A stretch of 64,000 bases of DNA from Terrimonas pollutisoli. GTDB taxonomy: Bacteria > Bacteroidota > Bacteroidia > Chitinophagales > Chitinophagaceae. Every line of letters begins with the position of its first letter. Position 1 is the first letter of the stretch. The notes below the pieces were generated by a model. The model was not told the origin of the DNA, searched no databases, and saw nothing but the letters and a program-made list of their open reading frames with translations. The stretch lies in contig NZ_JARKNA010000001.1 in assembly GCF_029360765.1 (NCBI RefSeq), positions 930,001 through 994,000 of the forward strand, in the 5' to 3' direction. The position numbers and the translations under genes were made by a program. Positions 8,264 through 16,945 of this stretch are shown piece after piece.

Positions 8264-10385
8264 ACATGTAAGTTACCTGTGGGATAAGGAAAAAGCTGCA
8301 TCGATGCAGGGAGATGAAGTAGCACTATTGGTGTATCGCTCCAATTTATTGGGTGCTGATCTTAGGCTCACTAACTATGGTGGCGGTAATACATCCTGTA
8401 AGGCAATGGCTAACGATCCGCTTACAGGTAAAGAAACTGAAGTGATGTGGGTGAAAGGTTCGGGCGGCGACCTGGGCACGATGAAAAGAAATGGCCTGGC
8501 TGCATTGTATGTTGACCGGTTAAGAGCATTAAAAAATATTTACCGCGGCATTCAATTCGAAGATGAAATGGTTGAGCTCTTCAATCATTGTATTTACGAT
8601 CTGTCATCCAAAGCTCCGTCAATCGATACTCCCTTGCATGGATTTTTACCCTTTAAACATATTGATCACTTACATCCGGATGCAGCCATTGCTATTGCTG
8701 CCGCAGAGGATGGGGAACGCATTACCAAAGAATTGTTTGGCGGAACGATTGGTTGGGTAAAATGGCAGAAACCAGGTTTTGATTTAGGATTACAGTTAAA
8801 GCAGTGCCTGGATGAAAACCCGGGCATTCGTGGTATCATGTTAGGCTCTCACGGCTTATTCACCTGGGGAGATACGGCTTACGAAAGTTATATGAACACA
8901 TTGGAGGTAATCGAACGTTGTGCGCAATATTTGGAAGATAATTATGGGAAAAAAAGTCCCATATTCGGTGGACAAAAAATTCAGTCATTGGAAAAAGAGG
9001 AACGCTTGAAAAAAGCAGCCACCTTAGCGCCAATTCTGAGAGGTTTCTGTTCAAATAGTGATCTTAAAAATTCCCCTTCAGGGGGTAGGGGTATGATCGG
9101 CCATTTCAGCGATGACGACAGGGTATTGCAGTTTATTAATTCGAATGACCTGGGAAGATTGGCGCCGATGGGTACAAGCTGTCCCGACCATTTTCTTCGT
9201 ACAAAAATTTCTCCGCTGGTATTAGAGTTGTCTCCTGCTGAAGATATAAGTGATACAACTAACCTAAAAGCAAAATTGTCCCCTGTCTTCGATGCGTATA
9301 GAAAAATGTATGCGGAATATTATGATACCTGCAAACATCCTAATAGCCCTGCCATGCGTGATCCCAACCCCGTTGTGATTTTATATCCCGGTGTGGGTAT
9401 GTTCACTTTTGCAAAAGACAAACAAACAGCAAGAGTAGCTGCTGAATTTTATATAAATGCGATCAATGTAATGAAAGGAGCCGAAGCAATTTCGGAATAT
9501 ACCTCGTTGCCGCGGCAGGAGGCATTCAATATTGAATATTGGTTGTTGGAAGAAGCCAAGTTACAGCGGATGCCAAAACCAAAACCATTGAGTGGTAGAA
9601 TTGCATTGATAACGGGTAGTGCTGGTGGCATTGGTAAGGCTATCGCTAAAAAGATGGCGGAAGAAGGAGCTTGTGTAGTATTAAATGATATGAATGCTGA
9701 AAGACTGGAAGAAGCAAAAGAAGAGTTTAAAACAATCTTTGGTAAAGATATATTTGCGGCAGATGTATTGGATGTGACGAATGCAAATACTATTGATCAA
9801 ACTTTGCAAACGGCCGCGTTGGCTTTTGGTGGCATTGATATCATTGTAAATAACGCTGGCCTTTCCATATCCAAGTCGATAGAGGATCATACCGAAAAAG
9901 ATTGGGATCTGCTATATGACGTTTTAGTAAAGGGACAATTCCTCGTAACACAAAAAGGAGTAGAGATCATGCGCAAGCAGGGATTCGGCGGAGATGTGTT
10001 GAACATTGTTAGTAAAAATGCATTGGTTAGCGGACCTAACAACGCAGGCTATGGATCAGCTAAATCAGCACAACTGCATTTGGCAAGATTAAATGCGGCC
10101 GAATTGGGTAAGGATAAAATAAGAGTGAATGTAGTGAACCCTGATGCTGTAATTGCTGGTAGTAATATCTGGAATGGCGGATGGGCCGAAGGTCGTGCAA
10201 AGGCGTATGGCATTAAAGTGGAGGAGTTGCCTCAATACTATGCAGGACGTACTTTGCTGAATGAAATTATTTTACCCGAGGATATTGCCAATGCCTGTTT
10301 TGCATTTGTGGGGGGGCTTTTAAATAAGTCGACAGGTAACGTATTGAATGTGGATGGAGGAGTTGCGGCAGCGTTTGTGAGGTAA
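8238..10385 (+). CDS. rhaEW: Bifunctional L-rhamnulose-1-phosphate aldolase / lactaldehyde dehydrogenase
   Basis: 715 residues from ATG 8238 (MSVATTKFKHVSYLWD), overlapping rhaT by 26 bp; ATG 8205 is an alternative. Residues 1-430 are a class II aldolase with metal-ligand histidines in HGFLPFKHIDHLHPDA and GSHGLFTWGD. Residues 448-715 are a short-chain dehydrogenase with the NAD-binding TGSAGGIG and the catalytic Ser/Tyr/Lys set (NIVSKNALVSG, YGSAK). The aldolase splits L-rhamnulose 1-phosphate to DHAP and L-lactaldehyde; the second domain oxidises or reduces the lactaldehyde. This fusion is known from Bacillus and other bacteria (RhaEW, also called RhaD-ADH). Near residues 272-282 the stretch NSPSGGRG, encoded by a GC palindrome, interrupts an otherwise conserved LRG..MIGHF region. 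Confidence 0.94.
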   Translation: MSVATTKFKHVSYLWDKEKAASMQGDEVALLVYRSNLLGADLRLTNYGGGNTSCKAMANDPLTGKETEVMWVKGSGGDLGTMKRNGLAALYVDRLRALKNIYRGIQFEDEMVELFNHCIYDLSSKAPSIDTPLHGFLPFKHIDHLHPDAAIAIAAAEDGERITKELFGGTIGWVKWQKPGFDLGLQLKQCLDENPGIRGIMLGSHGLFTWGDTAYESYMNTLEVIERCAQYLEDNYGKKSPIFGGQKIQSLEKEERLKKAATLAPILRGFCSNSDLKNSPSGGRGMIGHFSDDDRVLQFINSNDLGRLAPMGTSCPDHFLRTKISPLVLELSPAEDISDTTNLKAKLSPVFDAYRKMYAEYYDTCKHPNSPAMRDPNPVVILYPGVGMFTFAKDKQTARVAAEFYINAINVMKGAEAISEYTSLPRQEAFNIEYWLLEEAKLQRMPKPKPLSGRIALITGSAGGIGKAIAKKMAEEGACVVLNDMNAERLEEAKEEFKTIFGKDIFAADVLDVTNANTIDQTLQTAALAFGGIDIIVNNAGLSISKSIEDHTEKDWDLLYDVLVKGQFLVTQKGVEIMRKQGFGGDVLNIVSKNALVSGPNNAGYGSAKSAQLHLARLNAAELGKDKIRVNVVNPDAVIAGSNIWNGGWAEGRAKAYGIKVEELPQYYAGRTLLNEIILPEDIANACFAFVGGLLNKSTGNVLNVDGGVAAAFVR
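9071..9093. repeat. GC-rich palindromic repeat within rhaEW coding sequence
   Basis: The core CCCCTTCAGGGG (9073-9084), followed by GTAGGGGT, lies in frame and encodes SPSGGRG. The motif is of the same type as the hairpins at 10411-10429, 10553-10573 and 10641-10655 and the one at 38354-38369, all intergenic. This suggests a dispersed short repeat inserted in a surface loop of the aldolase domain without breaking the frame. Confidence 0.6.
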
Positions 10386-10807
10386 GAGACCCCATCCAGC
10401 CTCCTCCCGACCTCCTCCGAAAGAGGAGGCCACCAGCGCACAAGCCTCGCTTTTCGGAGATTCAAAAAATTATCAGAGTCTTCGAAAATGCCGGGCAGCG
10501 ATATAAAGCTGATGTGGTAGGAATGCAGTTTGGGTTTGCACAGTAGCACCGTCCCTTCCCTTTCGGGGAAGGGATAAGAGGGATGAGGCCGATTTGGTAG
10601 TGATTAAGGTTGGATTTACGAGAGAGCATTAAGGGCACTTCCCCTCGTGGAGGGGCGAATATAGGAGTCTGAATGCTGTAGTAAATTGGGGTGGGTTGCC
10701 TCTACTTCGACATCGCTCAGTAGCGAATAGAATGATGAATGGGGCGTCGCAATCCGGATAGGTATCGGGACTCAATCGGAGTTACTAAAGCTGGTATCAA
10801 AAAATAT
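10386..10807. repeat. Repeat-rich 422-bp intergenic region before rhaM
   Basis: No gene is seen. The region holds three short GC hairpins: CCTCCTC/GAGGAGG (10411-10429), CCCTTCCC/GGGAAGGG (10553-10573) and CCCCTC/GAGGGG (10641-10655). There is also an imperfect direct repeat of about 30 bp starting near 10511 and 10590 (GATGTGGTAGGAATGCAG versus GATTTGGTAGTGATTAAG), and a degenerate CCGATAGNTATCGGG-type palindrome near 10755-10770. None of the hairpins has a U-tract, so they are not obvious terminators. They could stabilise the upstream mRNA or be decayed mobile repeats. The open frame from 10739 into rhaM is not credited, as its first 23 codons fall in this repeat material. Confidence 0.6.
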
Positions 10808-11122
10808 ATGAAACGAGTTGCTTTTAAAATGAAACTTTTCAAAGGCTATGAGGCGGAATACAAAAAAAGACACGATGCTTTATGGCCGGAGTTGGAAGCC
10901 TTGTTAAAGCAGGCAGGCATCAGCGATTATTCTATATTTCTCGATGAAGAAACCAATGATTTGTTTGGTTATCTTACAATAAAAGATGCGGGTCAACTGG
11001 AAGAGTTGCCCAAACACCCGGTAATGCAAAAATGGTGGGCCTATATGAAGGATATCATGGAAACAAACGATGATAACTCACCCGTCAATATCCCATTGAA
11101 AGAAGTGTTTTATTTACCATAA
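10808..11122 (+). CDS. rhaM: L-rhamnose mutarotase RhaM
   Basis: 104 residues from ATG 10808 ([20 protein letters not shown]), exactly the usual length of RhaM (E. coli 104). An upstream in-frame start at 10739 is rejected because it would add residues encoded by repeat DNA. The small ferredoxin-like fold is recognised from [19 protein letters not shown] (conserved His) and the C-terminal [13 protein letters not shown]. It interconverts alpha and beta anomers of L-rhamnose and so feeds the isomerase. It lies 9 bp upstream of rhaI, clearly in one operon with rhaI and rhaB. Confidence 0.94.
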   Translation: MKRVAFKMKLFKGYEAEYKKRHDALWPELEALLKQAGISDYSIFLDEETNDLFGYLTIKDAGQLEELPKHPVMQKWWAYMKDIMETNDDNSPVNIPLKEVFYLP

Positions 11123-11131
11123 AAGATTGCT

Positions 11132-12406
11132 ATGCAAATTGAAAAATATAAAATACAGGAGTTTAACCAGCCATTGCTGTTGGATCATAAAAGAAAGTTT
11201 GAATTCCTGGCTGCAGATATAAAAAATGTAGATGCAGTGCTGCAAAAATTGATGGACTTTAATGTAGCTATTCCCAGTTGGGCACTTGGCACAGGTGGTA
11301 CCCGCTTCGGTCGTTTTTCCGGCGCCGGCGAACCTGGCAACCTGGAAGAGAAAATGGAGGATGTTGGATTATTGCATGCATTGAATCAGTCGAGCGGTGC
11401 TATCTCACTACATATTCCCTGGGATATACCGGAAAATTATGCGTCCATCAAAGCATTAGCGGCGCAGTTAGGATTGCGGTTCGATGCTGTTAACTCCAAT
11501 ACATTCCAGGACCAGAAGGACCAGGAATTGAGTTACAAATTCGGTTCATTGCAACACGTTGATAAATCTGTTCGTAAACAAGCTATCGAACACAATATCG
11601 AAGTAATCAGGCATGGCGTCGAATTGGGTTCAGAATCATTGACGGTTTGGCTGAGTGACGGCAGCTGTTTTCCCGGTCAATTAAATTTCAGGAAGGCGTT
11701 CCAAAATACGCTGGAGAGTTTGCAGGAAATATATGCTGCGCTACCGCATAATTGGAAGGTGTTTGTAGAGTATAAAGCCTTTGAACCAAACTTTTATTCC
11801 ATGACGGTAGGGGATTGGGGGCAGTCATTATTGTATGCAAACAAGTTGGGGTCCAAAGCCTATACGCTGGTTGACCTGGGTCACCATTTACCAAACGCAA
11901 ATATTGAGCAAATCGTTTCTTTATTATTAATGGAAGGAAAGTTGGCGGGTTTTCACTTTAATGATAGCAAGTATGGCGATGATGATCTTACCGTGGGAAG
12001 TATAAAACCATATCAGCTTTTTTTGATCTTTAATGAACTGGTAGAAGGGATGGATGCAAAGGGTATGGATCATGCGAAGGATCTTGGCTGGATGATCGAT
12101 GCCAGCCATAATGTGAAAGATCCATTGGAGGATCTGTTGCAGTCTGTTGAAGCCATCATGCTGGCTTATGCGCAGGCGTTGACGGTGGATAGAAAAAATT
12201 TAATTACGGCACAGGAGAGTAATGACGTGGTAGCAGCACAGGAGATATTACAAAATACATTTCGGACAGATTTGCGGCCGCTGGTAGCCGAAGCAAGACT
12301 GAGAAGCGGAGGCGCTCTTCAACCGCTGCAATTCTTCCGTGATTTAAAAATAAGAGAACAGCTGATAAAAGAAAGAGGTACTAAAACAGTTGCAACCGGA
12401 TTGTGA
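11132..12406 (+). CDS. rhaI: L-rhamnose isomerase, RhaI (TIM-barrel, non-RhaA type)
   Basis: 424 residues. Xylose-isomerase-like TIM barrel of the RhaI family (Pseudomonas stutzeri/Rhizobium/Gram-positive type), unrelated in detail to E. coli RhaA. Recognisable stretches are IPSWALGTGGTRFGRFSGAG near residues 48-67, HIPWDIPENY, LRFDAVNSNTFQDQ, WLSDGSCFPGQ (metal site Asp region), FVEYKAFEPNFY with metal-ligand Glu, and LVDLGHHLPNANIEQIV with ligand Asp and His. It converts L-rhamnose to L-rhamnulose using Mn2+/Co2+-type metals. Its TGA stop shares one base with the ATG of the kinase gene, indicating translational coupling. Confidence 0.93.
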   Translation: MQIEKYKIQEFNQPLLLDHKRKFEFLAADIKNVDAVLQKLMDFNVAIPSWALGTGGTRFGRFSGAGEPGNLEEKMEDVGLLHALNQSSGAISLHIPWDIPENYASIKALAAQLGLRFDAVNSNTFQDQKDQELSYKFGSLQHVDKSVRKQAIEHNIEVIRHGVELGSESLTVWLSDGSCFPGQLNFRKAFQNTLESLQEIYAALPHNWKVFVEYKAFEPNFYSMTVGDWGQSLLYANKLGSKAYTLVDLGHHLPNANIEQIVSLLLMEGKLAGFHFNDSKYGDDDLTVGSIKPYQLFLIFNELVEGMDAKGMDHAKDLGWMIDASHNVKDPLEDLLQSVEAIMLAYAQALTVDRKNLITAQESNDVVAAQEILQNTFRTDLRPLVAEARLRSGGALQPLQFFRDLKIREQLIKERGTKTVATGL

Positions 12407-13794
12407 TGAAAAGAATTCCAGCCATAGCCATATTTGATGTTGGCAAAACAAATAAGAAACTGGTATTGTTTGACGAGCAGTACAAACTGGTATATGAAGA
12501 GAGCAGGCAATTTGAAGAGATAAAAGATGAAGACGGATTTGCCTGTGAAGATGTAGCTGCATTAGCCAGGTGGGTGAAAGGTTCTTTTACTGCATTATTG
12601 GGCGATAAAAGATTTGACATCAGGGCTGTTAATTTTTCTGCTTACGGTGCAAGCTTTGTGTATTTAAATAATGACCTGGAAGTTACAGGTCCATTGTACA
12701 ATTACCTCAAACCATATTCCGCTGAACTTCAAAAACAATTTTACAATACTTACGGAACGGAAAGCACTATTGCACGGCAAACTGCTTCACCTGTATTAGG
12801 CAGTTTAAACTCGGGAATGCAATTATATCGACTGAAACATGAAAAGCCCGCTTTCTTTGCACAGATCAAATGGGCTTTGCATTTGCCTCAGTACCTGAGC
12901 CATGTTCTTACATCCGGTATACACACTGATATTACAAGCGTCGGTTGTCACACCGCCCTTTGGAATTTTCAATATAAAAAGTATCACCGGTGGGTAAAGT
13001 CGGAGGGTATTGAAGATAAGTTTGCGCCAATTTTAGGTTGCACGGAGATTGCCGGATATACAGAACAACGAATCCCGGGAGGGGCAGGATTGCACGATAG
13101 TTCCGCAGCATTGATACCGTATCTCGCTTCTTTTAATGAGCCCTTTATTTTATTGTCAACAGGTACCTGGTGTATTAGTTTAAATCCGTTTAACCATGCA
13201 CAGCTTACCAACAATGAATTAAACCACGATTGTCTTTGCTACTTATCGTATGAGGGCAAGCCGGTAAAAGCGTCCCGGCTATTCGCAGGCTATGAGCATG
13301 AACAACAGGTAAAAAGGTTAGCGGCGCATTTTAATGTAGCCAGCGATTATTACTCTGGAGTTAAATGCGACACAGAAATATTGAAGAAATTAAAACCATT
13401 AAACCAAAAAATGCAAGGGTTGAATGACAAGGTCATGGTTGGTCAATCTGCCTTTGCGGAAAGAGATCTTGCCAAATTTTCGAATTACGAAAAAGCGTAT
13501 CATCAGCTGATCGCTGATATAATCCAGCAGCAGGTAAAAAGTACGAGCCTTGTGTTGAAAGGAACAATGGTCAAACGAATTTTTGTGGATGGTGGGTTCA
13601 GTAAAAACTCCATTTACATGTATTTATTGGCAAAAGCCTTTCCGTCGATAGAAGTATATGCGGCCTCCGTAGCACAAGCCAGTTCGCTGGGTGCCGCATT
13701 GGCCATTCATCCTCATTGGAACAATAAGCCGCTGCCGGCGGACATTATTGAGTTGAAATTGTTTTCCGTCAATCAAGCTAAGGTGTCAGGGTAA
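12406..13794 (+). CDS. rhaB: Rhamnulokinase, FGGY carbohydrate kinase
   Basis: 462 residues from the ATG at 12406, which overlaps the rhaI stop by one base; a GTG at 12403 would add one residue. The N-terminal ATPase-fold start IAIFDVGKTNKKLVLFD matches the FGGY phosphate-1 loop, although GKTN replaces the more common GTTS. FILLSTGTWCISLNP near residues 245-260 and KRIFVDGGFSKNSIYMYLLA near 387-407 are the second-domain motifs. It phosphorylates L-rhamnulose at O1 for the aldolase. The assignment to rhamnulose rather than fuculose rests on the rha context. It is the last gene of the run, and a strong hairpin terminator follows 63 bp later. Confidence 0.9.
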   Translation: MKRIPAIAIFDVGKTNKKLVLFDEQYKLVYEESRQFEEIKDEDGFACEDVAALARWVKGSFTALLGDKRFDIRAVNFSAYGASFVYLNNDLEVTGPLYNYLKPYSAELQKQFYNTYGTESTIARQTASPVLGSLNSGMQLYRLKHEKPAFFAQIKWALHLPQYLSHVLTSGIHTDITSVGCHTALWNFQYKKYHRWVKSEGIEDKFAPILGCTEIAGYTEQRIPGGAGLHDSSAALIPYLASFNEPFILLSTGTWCISLNPFNHAQLTNNELNHDCLCYLSYEGKPVKASRLFAGYEHEQQVKRLAAHFNVASDYYSGVKCDTEILKKLKPLNQKMQGLNDKVMVGQSAFAERDLAKFSNYEKAYHQLIADIIQQQVKSTSLVLKGTMVKRIFVDGGFSKNSIYMYLLAKAFPSIEVYAASVAQASSLGAALAIHPHWNNKPLPADIIELKLFSVNQAKVSG

Positions 13795-13857
13795 AAGTTG
13801 GCGAAAAGAGGGAAATCCCGAATAACAAACAGATTTATGTTGATCCTGGTAAAAAAC

Positions 13858-13881
13858 AAAGCCGCTATAAAAGCGGCTTTT
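13858..13881. terminator. Bidirectional intrinsic terminator between rhaB and tRNA-Gln
   Basis: A 9-bp stem AAAGCCGCT / AGCGGCTTT with a 5-base loop, flanked by A-rich DNA on the left and T-rich DNA on the right, so it can end transcription of rhaB (plus) and of the tRNA-Gln gene (minus). Confidence 0.8.
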
Positions 13882-13892
13882 ACGTTATTCCG

Positions 13893-13963
13893 TTGGCCCA
13901 TAAGGATTCGAACCTTAAATGACTGAACCAAAATCAGTAGTGTTACCATTACACCATGGGCCA
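13893..13963 (-). tRNA. tRNA-Gln (anticodon TTG)
   Basis: 71 nt on the minus strand. The acceptor stem TGGCCCA (5') pairs with TGGGCCA (3'), discriminator A, no encoded CCA. The anticodon arm ACTGA-TTTTGGT-TCAGT gives anticodon TTG. The T-arm is AAGG-TTCGAAT-CCTT within AAGGTTCGAATCCTT. All four arms are intact. Confidence 0.95.
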
Positions 13964-14067
13964 ATAACACTGCGAAGTGCCAATTTTTAAATTGGAGTGC
14001 AAAAATAAGGGTTGATTGCTTTCCTCCCAAATGGTTTTTAGAAAGAAAAACTGTTCTTTTTGGCCAT

Positions 14068-16716
14068 TTATAATTGCTTTGCGGCAGCGATTTTCTCCTC
14101 TTTGTCCTCTTTTTCTTTCAGCTCCCGGATCTTATCCAGCGCCCCGGCCACCACATCGCACATGATCGTCACCAGCGTTCCTGGTCTCGCATTGGCGTAG
14201 GCATATTCCAACGCCTCGTTCTCATTCGGAATGACTGTGGTGGGAATTTCAGGATTTACTTTATCGAGCCCTTGTTTTAATAAATTAATAATATCATCTG
14301 CAGTACGACCCCTTAGGTTTTTGTCGCAGCGGATAATTATTTCATCAAAATACTGCGCTGATATTTCTCCCAGTTCACGGATATCTTCATCCCGCCGGTC
14401 ACCGGTACCGCTTATTATTCCCACCCGGTTTTTATAATCCAGCTTACTGATGAAGTCGCACAGGAGGCGAAGACCATGTGGGTTATGAGCGAAGTCAGCG
14501 AGAAATGTAAAGTTTTTAAATTGGAAAAAGTTTAACCTTCCGGGGGTTTGCAATGAAGAAGGAACAAAAGTTAATAACCCCTGCCTGATATCCTCAATGG
14601 TAATGTCGCGATACAAATAAGTGGCCAGCACTGCCGGCAAGACGTTTGCAATATTATGAATAGCTTTACCCTCAAAAGTGATAGGAATATCTTTTACATT
14701 CGAAACTCTTATTTTCCAGGTGCCTTTCATGATACTGACATAACCGTTCTCATATACAGCAGCCAGCCCACCTGTGGCGCAATGTTTTTTAATGCGTGGA
14801 TTTTTTTCATCCATGCTGAAAAATGCAATATTACATTTCAATCCATCTTTCATTTTATACACCAGGTCGTCATCTGCATTCAATACGGCATAGCCGTGGG
14901 GGAAAACAGTTTCAGGCACCACTGCTTTTACCTTTGCCATTTGTTCAACTGTATTGATGCCGCCCAGTCCAATATGATCTGCCGCTACGTTTGTGACAAT
15001 GGCTACATCGCAATGCTGAAATGCCAATCCTGATTTTAAAATGCCACCCCTGGCACATTCCAACACTGCAAAATCAACGGTCGGGTCTTTTAATACAAAC
15101 GACGAGCTCACGGGTCCGGTGCAATCACCCTTCATCATCATTTGATTTTGGATATATACGCCATCTGAAGTCGTATAACCAACTTTTTTGCCGGCACTTT
15201 TAGCAATATGGGCCGACAGACGGGTAGTAGTAGTTTTGCCGTTTGTACCTGTGATCGCAATAATTGGAATTCGTCCAATACTCCCTTTCGGAAAAAGCAT
15301 ATCAACCACAGGCTCTGCCGCATTCCTTGGTATTCCTTCCGACGGATCAATATGCATCCGGAAACCGGGGGCTGCATTTACTTCTAATATTGCTCCACCC
15401 GATTCTGCAACAGGATTACGGAGATCTTTTACCATAATATCGATACCACAGATATCCAAGCCAATGATCCGGGCTATGCGTTCAAACATAAATATGTTAG
15501 CAGGATGTACCTCATCGGTTACGTCAGTCGACGTACCTCCTGTTGAGAGATTAGCGGTGGGTTTTAATAAAACCAGTTCACCATGTTTAGGAACTGTTTC
15601 TAACGTGTAACCGGCATCGTCCAGCATTTTCTGGGTAAACTGATCGATAGTGATTTGCGTTAGCACTTTTTCATGTCCATATCCCCGCCGCGGATCCTTG
15701 TTTGTTTCATTGATCAAATACTGTATCGTATTGATTCCATCACCCGTAACAGCCGCCGGGGTGCGAAGAGCTGCACAAATAAATTTGTAATTAACCACCA
15801 GTGCCCTGAAATCAAAACCTGTAATGAATTTTTCTACGATCACATTCCTGCCATATTCTTTGGCTGCTTCAAATGCTTTTTGTGCCTGCTCACGATTAAC
15901 GATATTGGTCGTATTTCCTTTGCCATGGTTACCATCGACAGGTTTTATCACCAATGGATAACCCAGGCGCTCAATGGCGTCATCCAAACCGGCTTCCGAT
16001 CTAATAACTACGCCTTTTGGTACCGGCACTTCCGCAGCTTCGAGCAAATTTTTTGTTTCTTCTTTATCACAGGCAATGTCTACCGCAATGTTAGAAGTAG
16101 TTGAAGCAATGGTAGCTCTTATTCTTTTTTGGTGTACACCATAACCGAGTTGAACAAGACTTTGTTTATTCAGACGTATGTAAGGGACGCCTCGTTTGGC
16201 TGCTTCTTCAACAATACAACCTGTAGAAGGACCCAGACGTGTGTCTTCCCTGATCTCCCGCATGGTTTGCACATCTTCATCGAAGCTGTAATCTATTCCA
16301 TCAATCAATGCCTGTGCAATTTTTACGGCGGCCTTAGCGGCATAGATGCCGGCATCTTCTTCCATATAGTCAAAGATGACATAGTACACGCCTTCTTTTT
16401 CGCCGGTGCTTCTTGTGCGGCCAAAACCACAATCCATGCCCGCCAGTGTCTGAATTTCCAAAGCAATATGTTCAATAACATGGCCCATCCAGGTGCCTTC
16501 TTCCACCCGGCTAAAAAAGCCACCGGGTGCACCTTCACTGCATCGATGGTCGTATAGGGTAGGTAACAAATTTTCCAATCTTTCCCGGAAGCCTTCAATC
16601 GTATTAGTGGGTTTTTGCTCCATCTCCTCCAGGTCAAGTTTCATCTGAATCAATTTGGGCCGGCGAACACTCCAATAGTTAGGGCCCCTCAATACTTTTA
16701 TCTCCAGTATTTTCAT
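14068..16716 (-). CDS. cphA: Cyanophycin synthetase
   Basis: 882 residues from ATG 16716 (MKILEIKVLRGPNYWSVRRP), the usual CphA start; a longer frame begins at 16767 but adds 17 atypical residues. An N-terminal domain (1-160) is followed by an ATP-grasp domain (about 210-480: LVIKPVDGNHGKGNTTN, ILEVNAAPGFRMH) and a Mur-ligase-like domain with P-loop ITGTNGKTTTT near 488, ending in the Mur C-terminal fold (ADFAHNPHGLRLL, ISGTGDRRDEDIREL). It polymerises Asp and Arg into multi-L-arginyl-poly-L-aspartate, a cytoplasmic nitrogen store, at the cost of two ATP per unit. It is divergent from the aminotransferase and cphB genes, which complete a cyanophycin module. The length fits the family (about 870-900). 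Confidence 0.95.
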   Translation of the reverse strand: MKILEIKVLRGPNYWSVRRPKLIQMKLDLEEMEQKPTNTIEGFRERLENLLPTLYDHRCSEGAPGGFFSRVEEGTWMGHVIEHIALEIQTLAGMDCGFGRTRSTGEKEGVYYVIFDYMEEDAGIYAAKAAVKIAQALIDGIDYSFDEDVQTMREIREDTRLGPSTGCIVEEAAKRGVPYIRLNKQSLVQLGYGVHQKRIRATIASTTSNIAVDIACDKEETKNLLEAAEVPVPKGVVIRSEAGLDDAIERLGYPLVIKPVDGNHGKGNTTNIVNREQAQKAFEAAKEYGRNVIVEKFITGFDFRALVVNYKFICAALRTPAAVTGDGINTIQYLINETNKDPRRGYGHEKVLTQITIDQFTQKMLDDAGYTLETVPKHGELVLLKPTANLSTGGTSTDVTDEVHPANIFMFERIARIIGLDICGIDIMVKDLRNPVAESGGAILEVNAAPGFRMHIDPSEGIPRNAAEPVVDMLFPKGSIGRIPIIAITGTNGKTTTTRLSAHIAKSAGKKVGYTTSDGVYIQNQMMMKGDCTGPVSSSFVLKDPTVDFAVLECARGGILKSGLAFQHCDVAIVTNVAADHIGLGGINTVEQMAKVKAVVPETVFPHGYAVLNADDDLVYKMKDGLKCNIAFFSMDEKNPRIKKHCATGGLAAVYENGYVSIMKGTWKIRVSNVKDIPITFEGKAIHNIANVLPAVLATYLYRDITIEDIRQGLLTFVPSSLQTPGRLNFFQFKNFTFLADFAHNPHGLRLLCDFISKLDYKNRVGIISGTGDRRDEDIRELGEISAQYFDEIIIRCDKNLRGRTADDIINLLKQGLDKVNPEIPTTVIPNENEALEYAYANARPGTLVTIMCDVVAGALDKIRELKEKEDKEEKIAAAKQL

Positions 16717-16945
16717 CAGTTTATTTTTTATTATTTTTTGGCCTGGTGGAACCCCGCAAATAACCATTCCTCAGTAAGAGAAAAATTTATCATGCCCGGT
16801 TTCATCTGTGACTGCTTTTATGGTAAGTTAGTTTTTTTTCTGTTAAGTTGCCGGTGTAATGAAAGCCGGTCAAAAAGATAATTTGTGTGTTGTGATATTG
16901 TTCTTCAAGTGAGTTTTTAATTACATTTAGTCAAAACAAGTCGCC

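Noticed and set aside
10739..10807. Longer N-terminus for rhaM
   Set aside because: It would add 23 residues encoded by repeat DNA; the family length is met exactly from 10808.
15188..15610. 140-codon open frame on the plus strand
   Set aside because: It lies wholly antisense to the conserved ATP-grasp/Mur region of cphA and its product resembles nothing; a shadow of codon bias.
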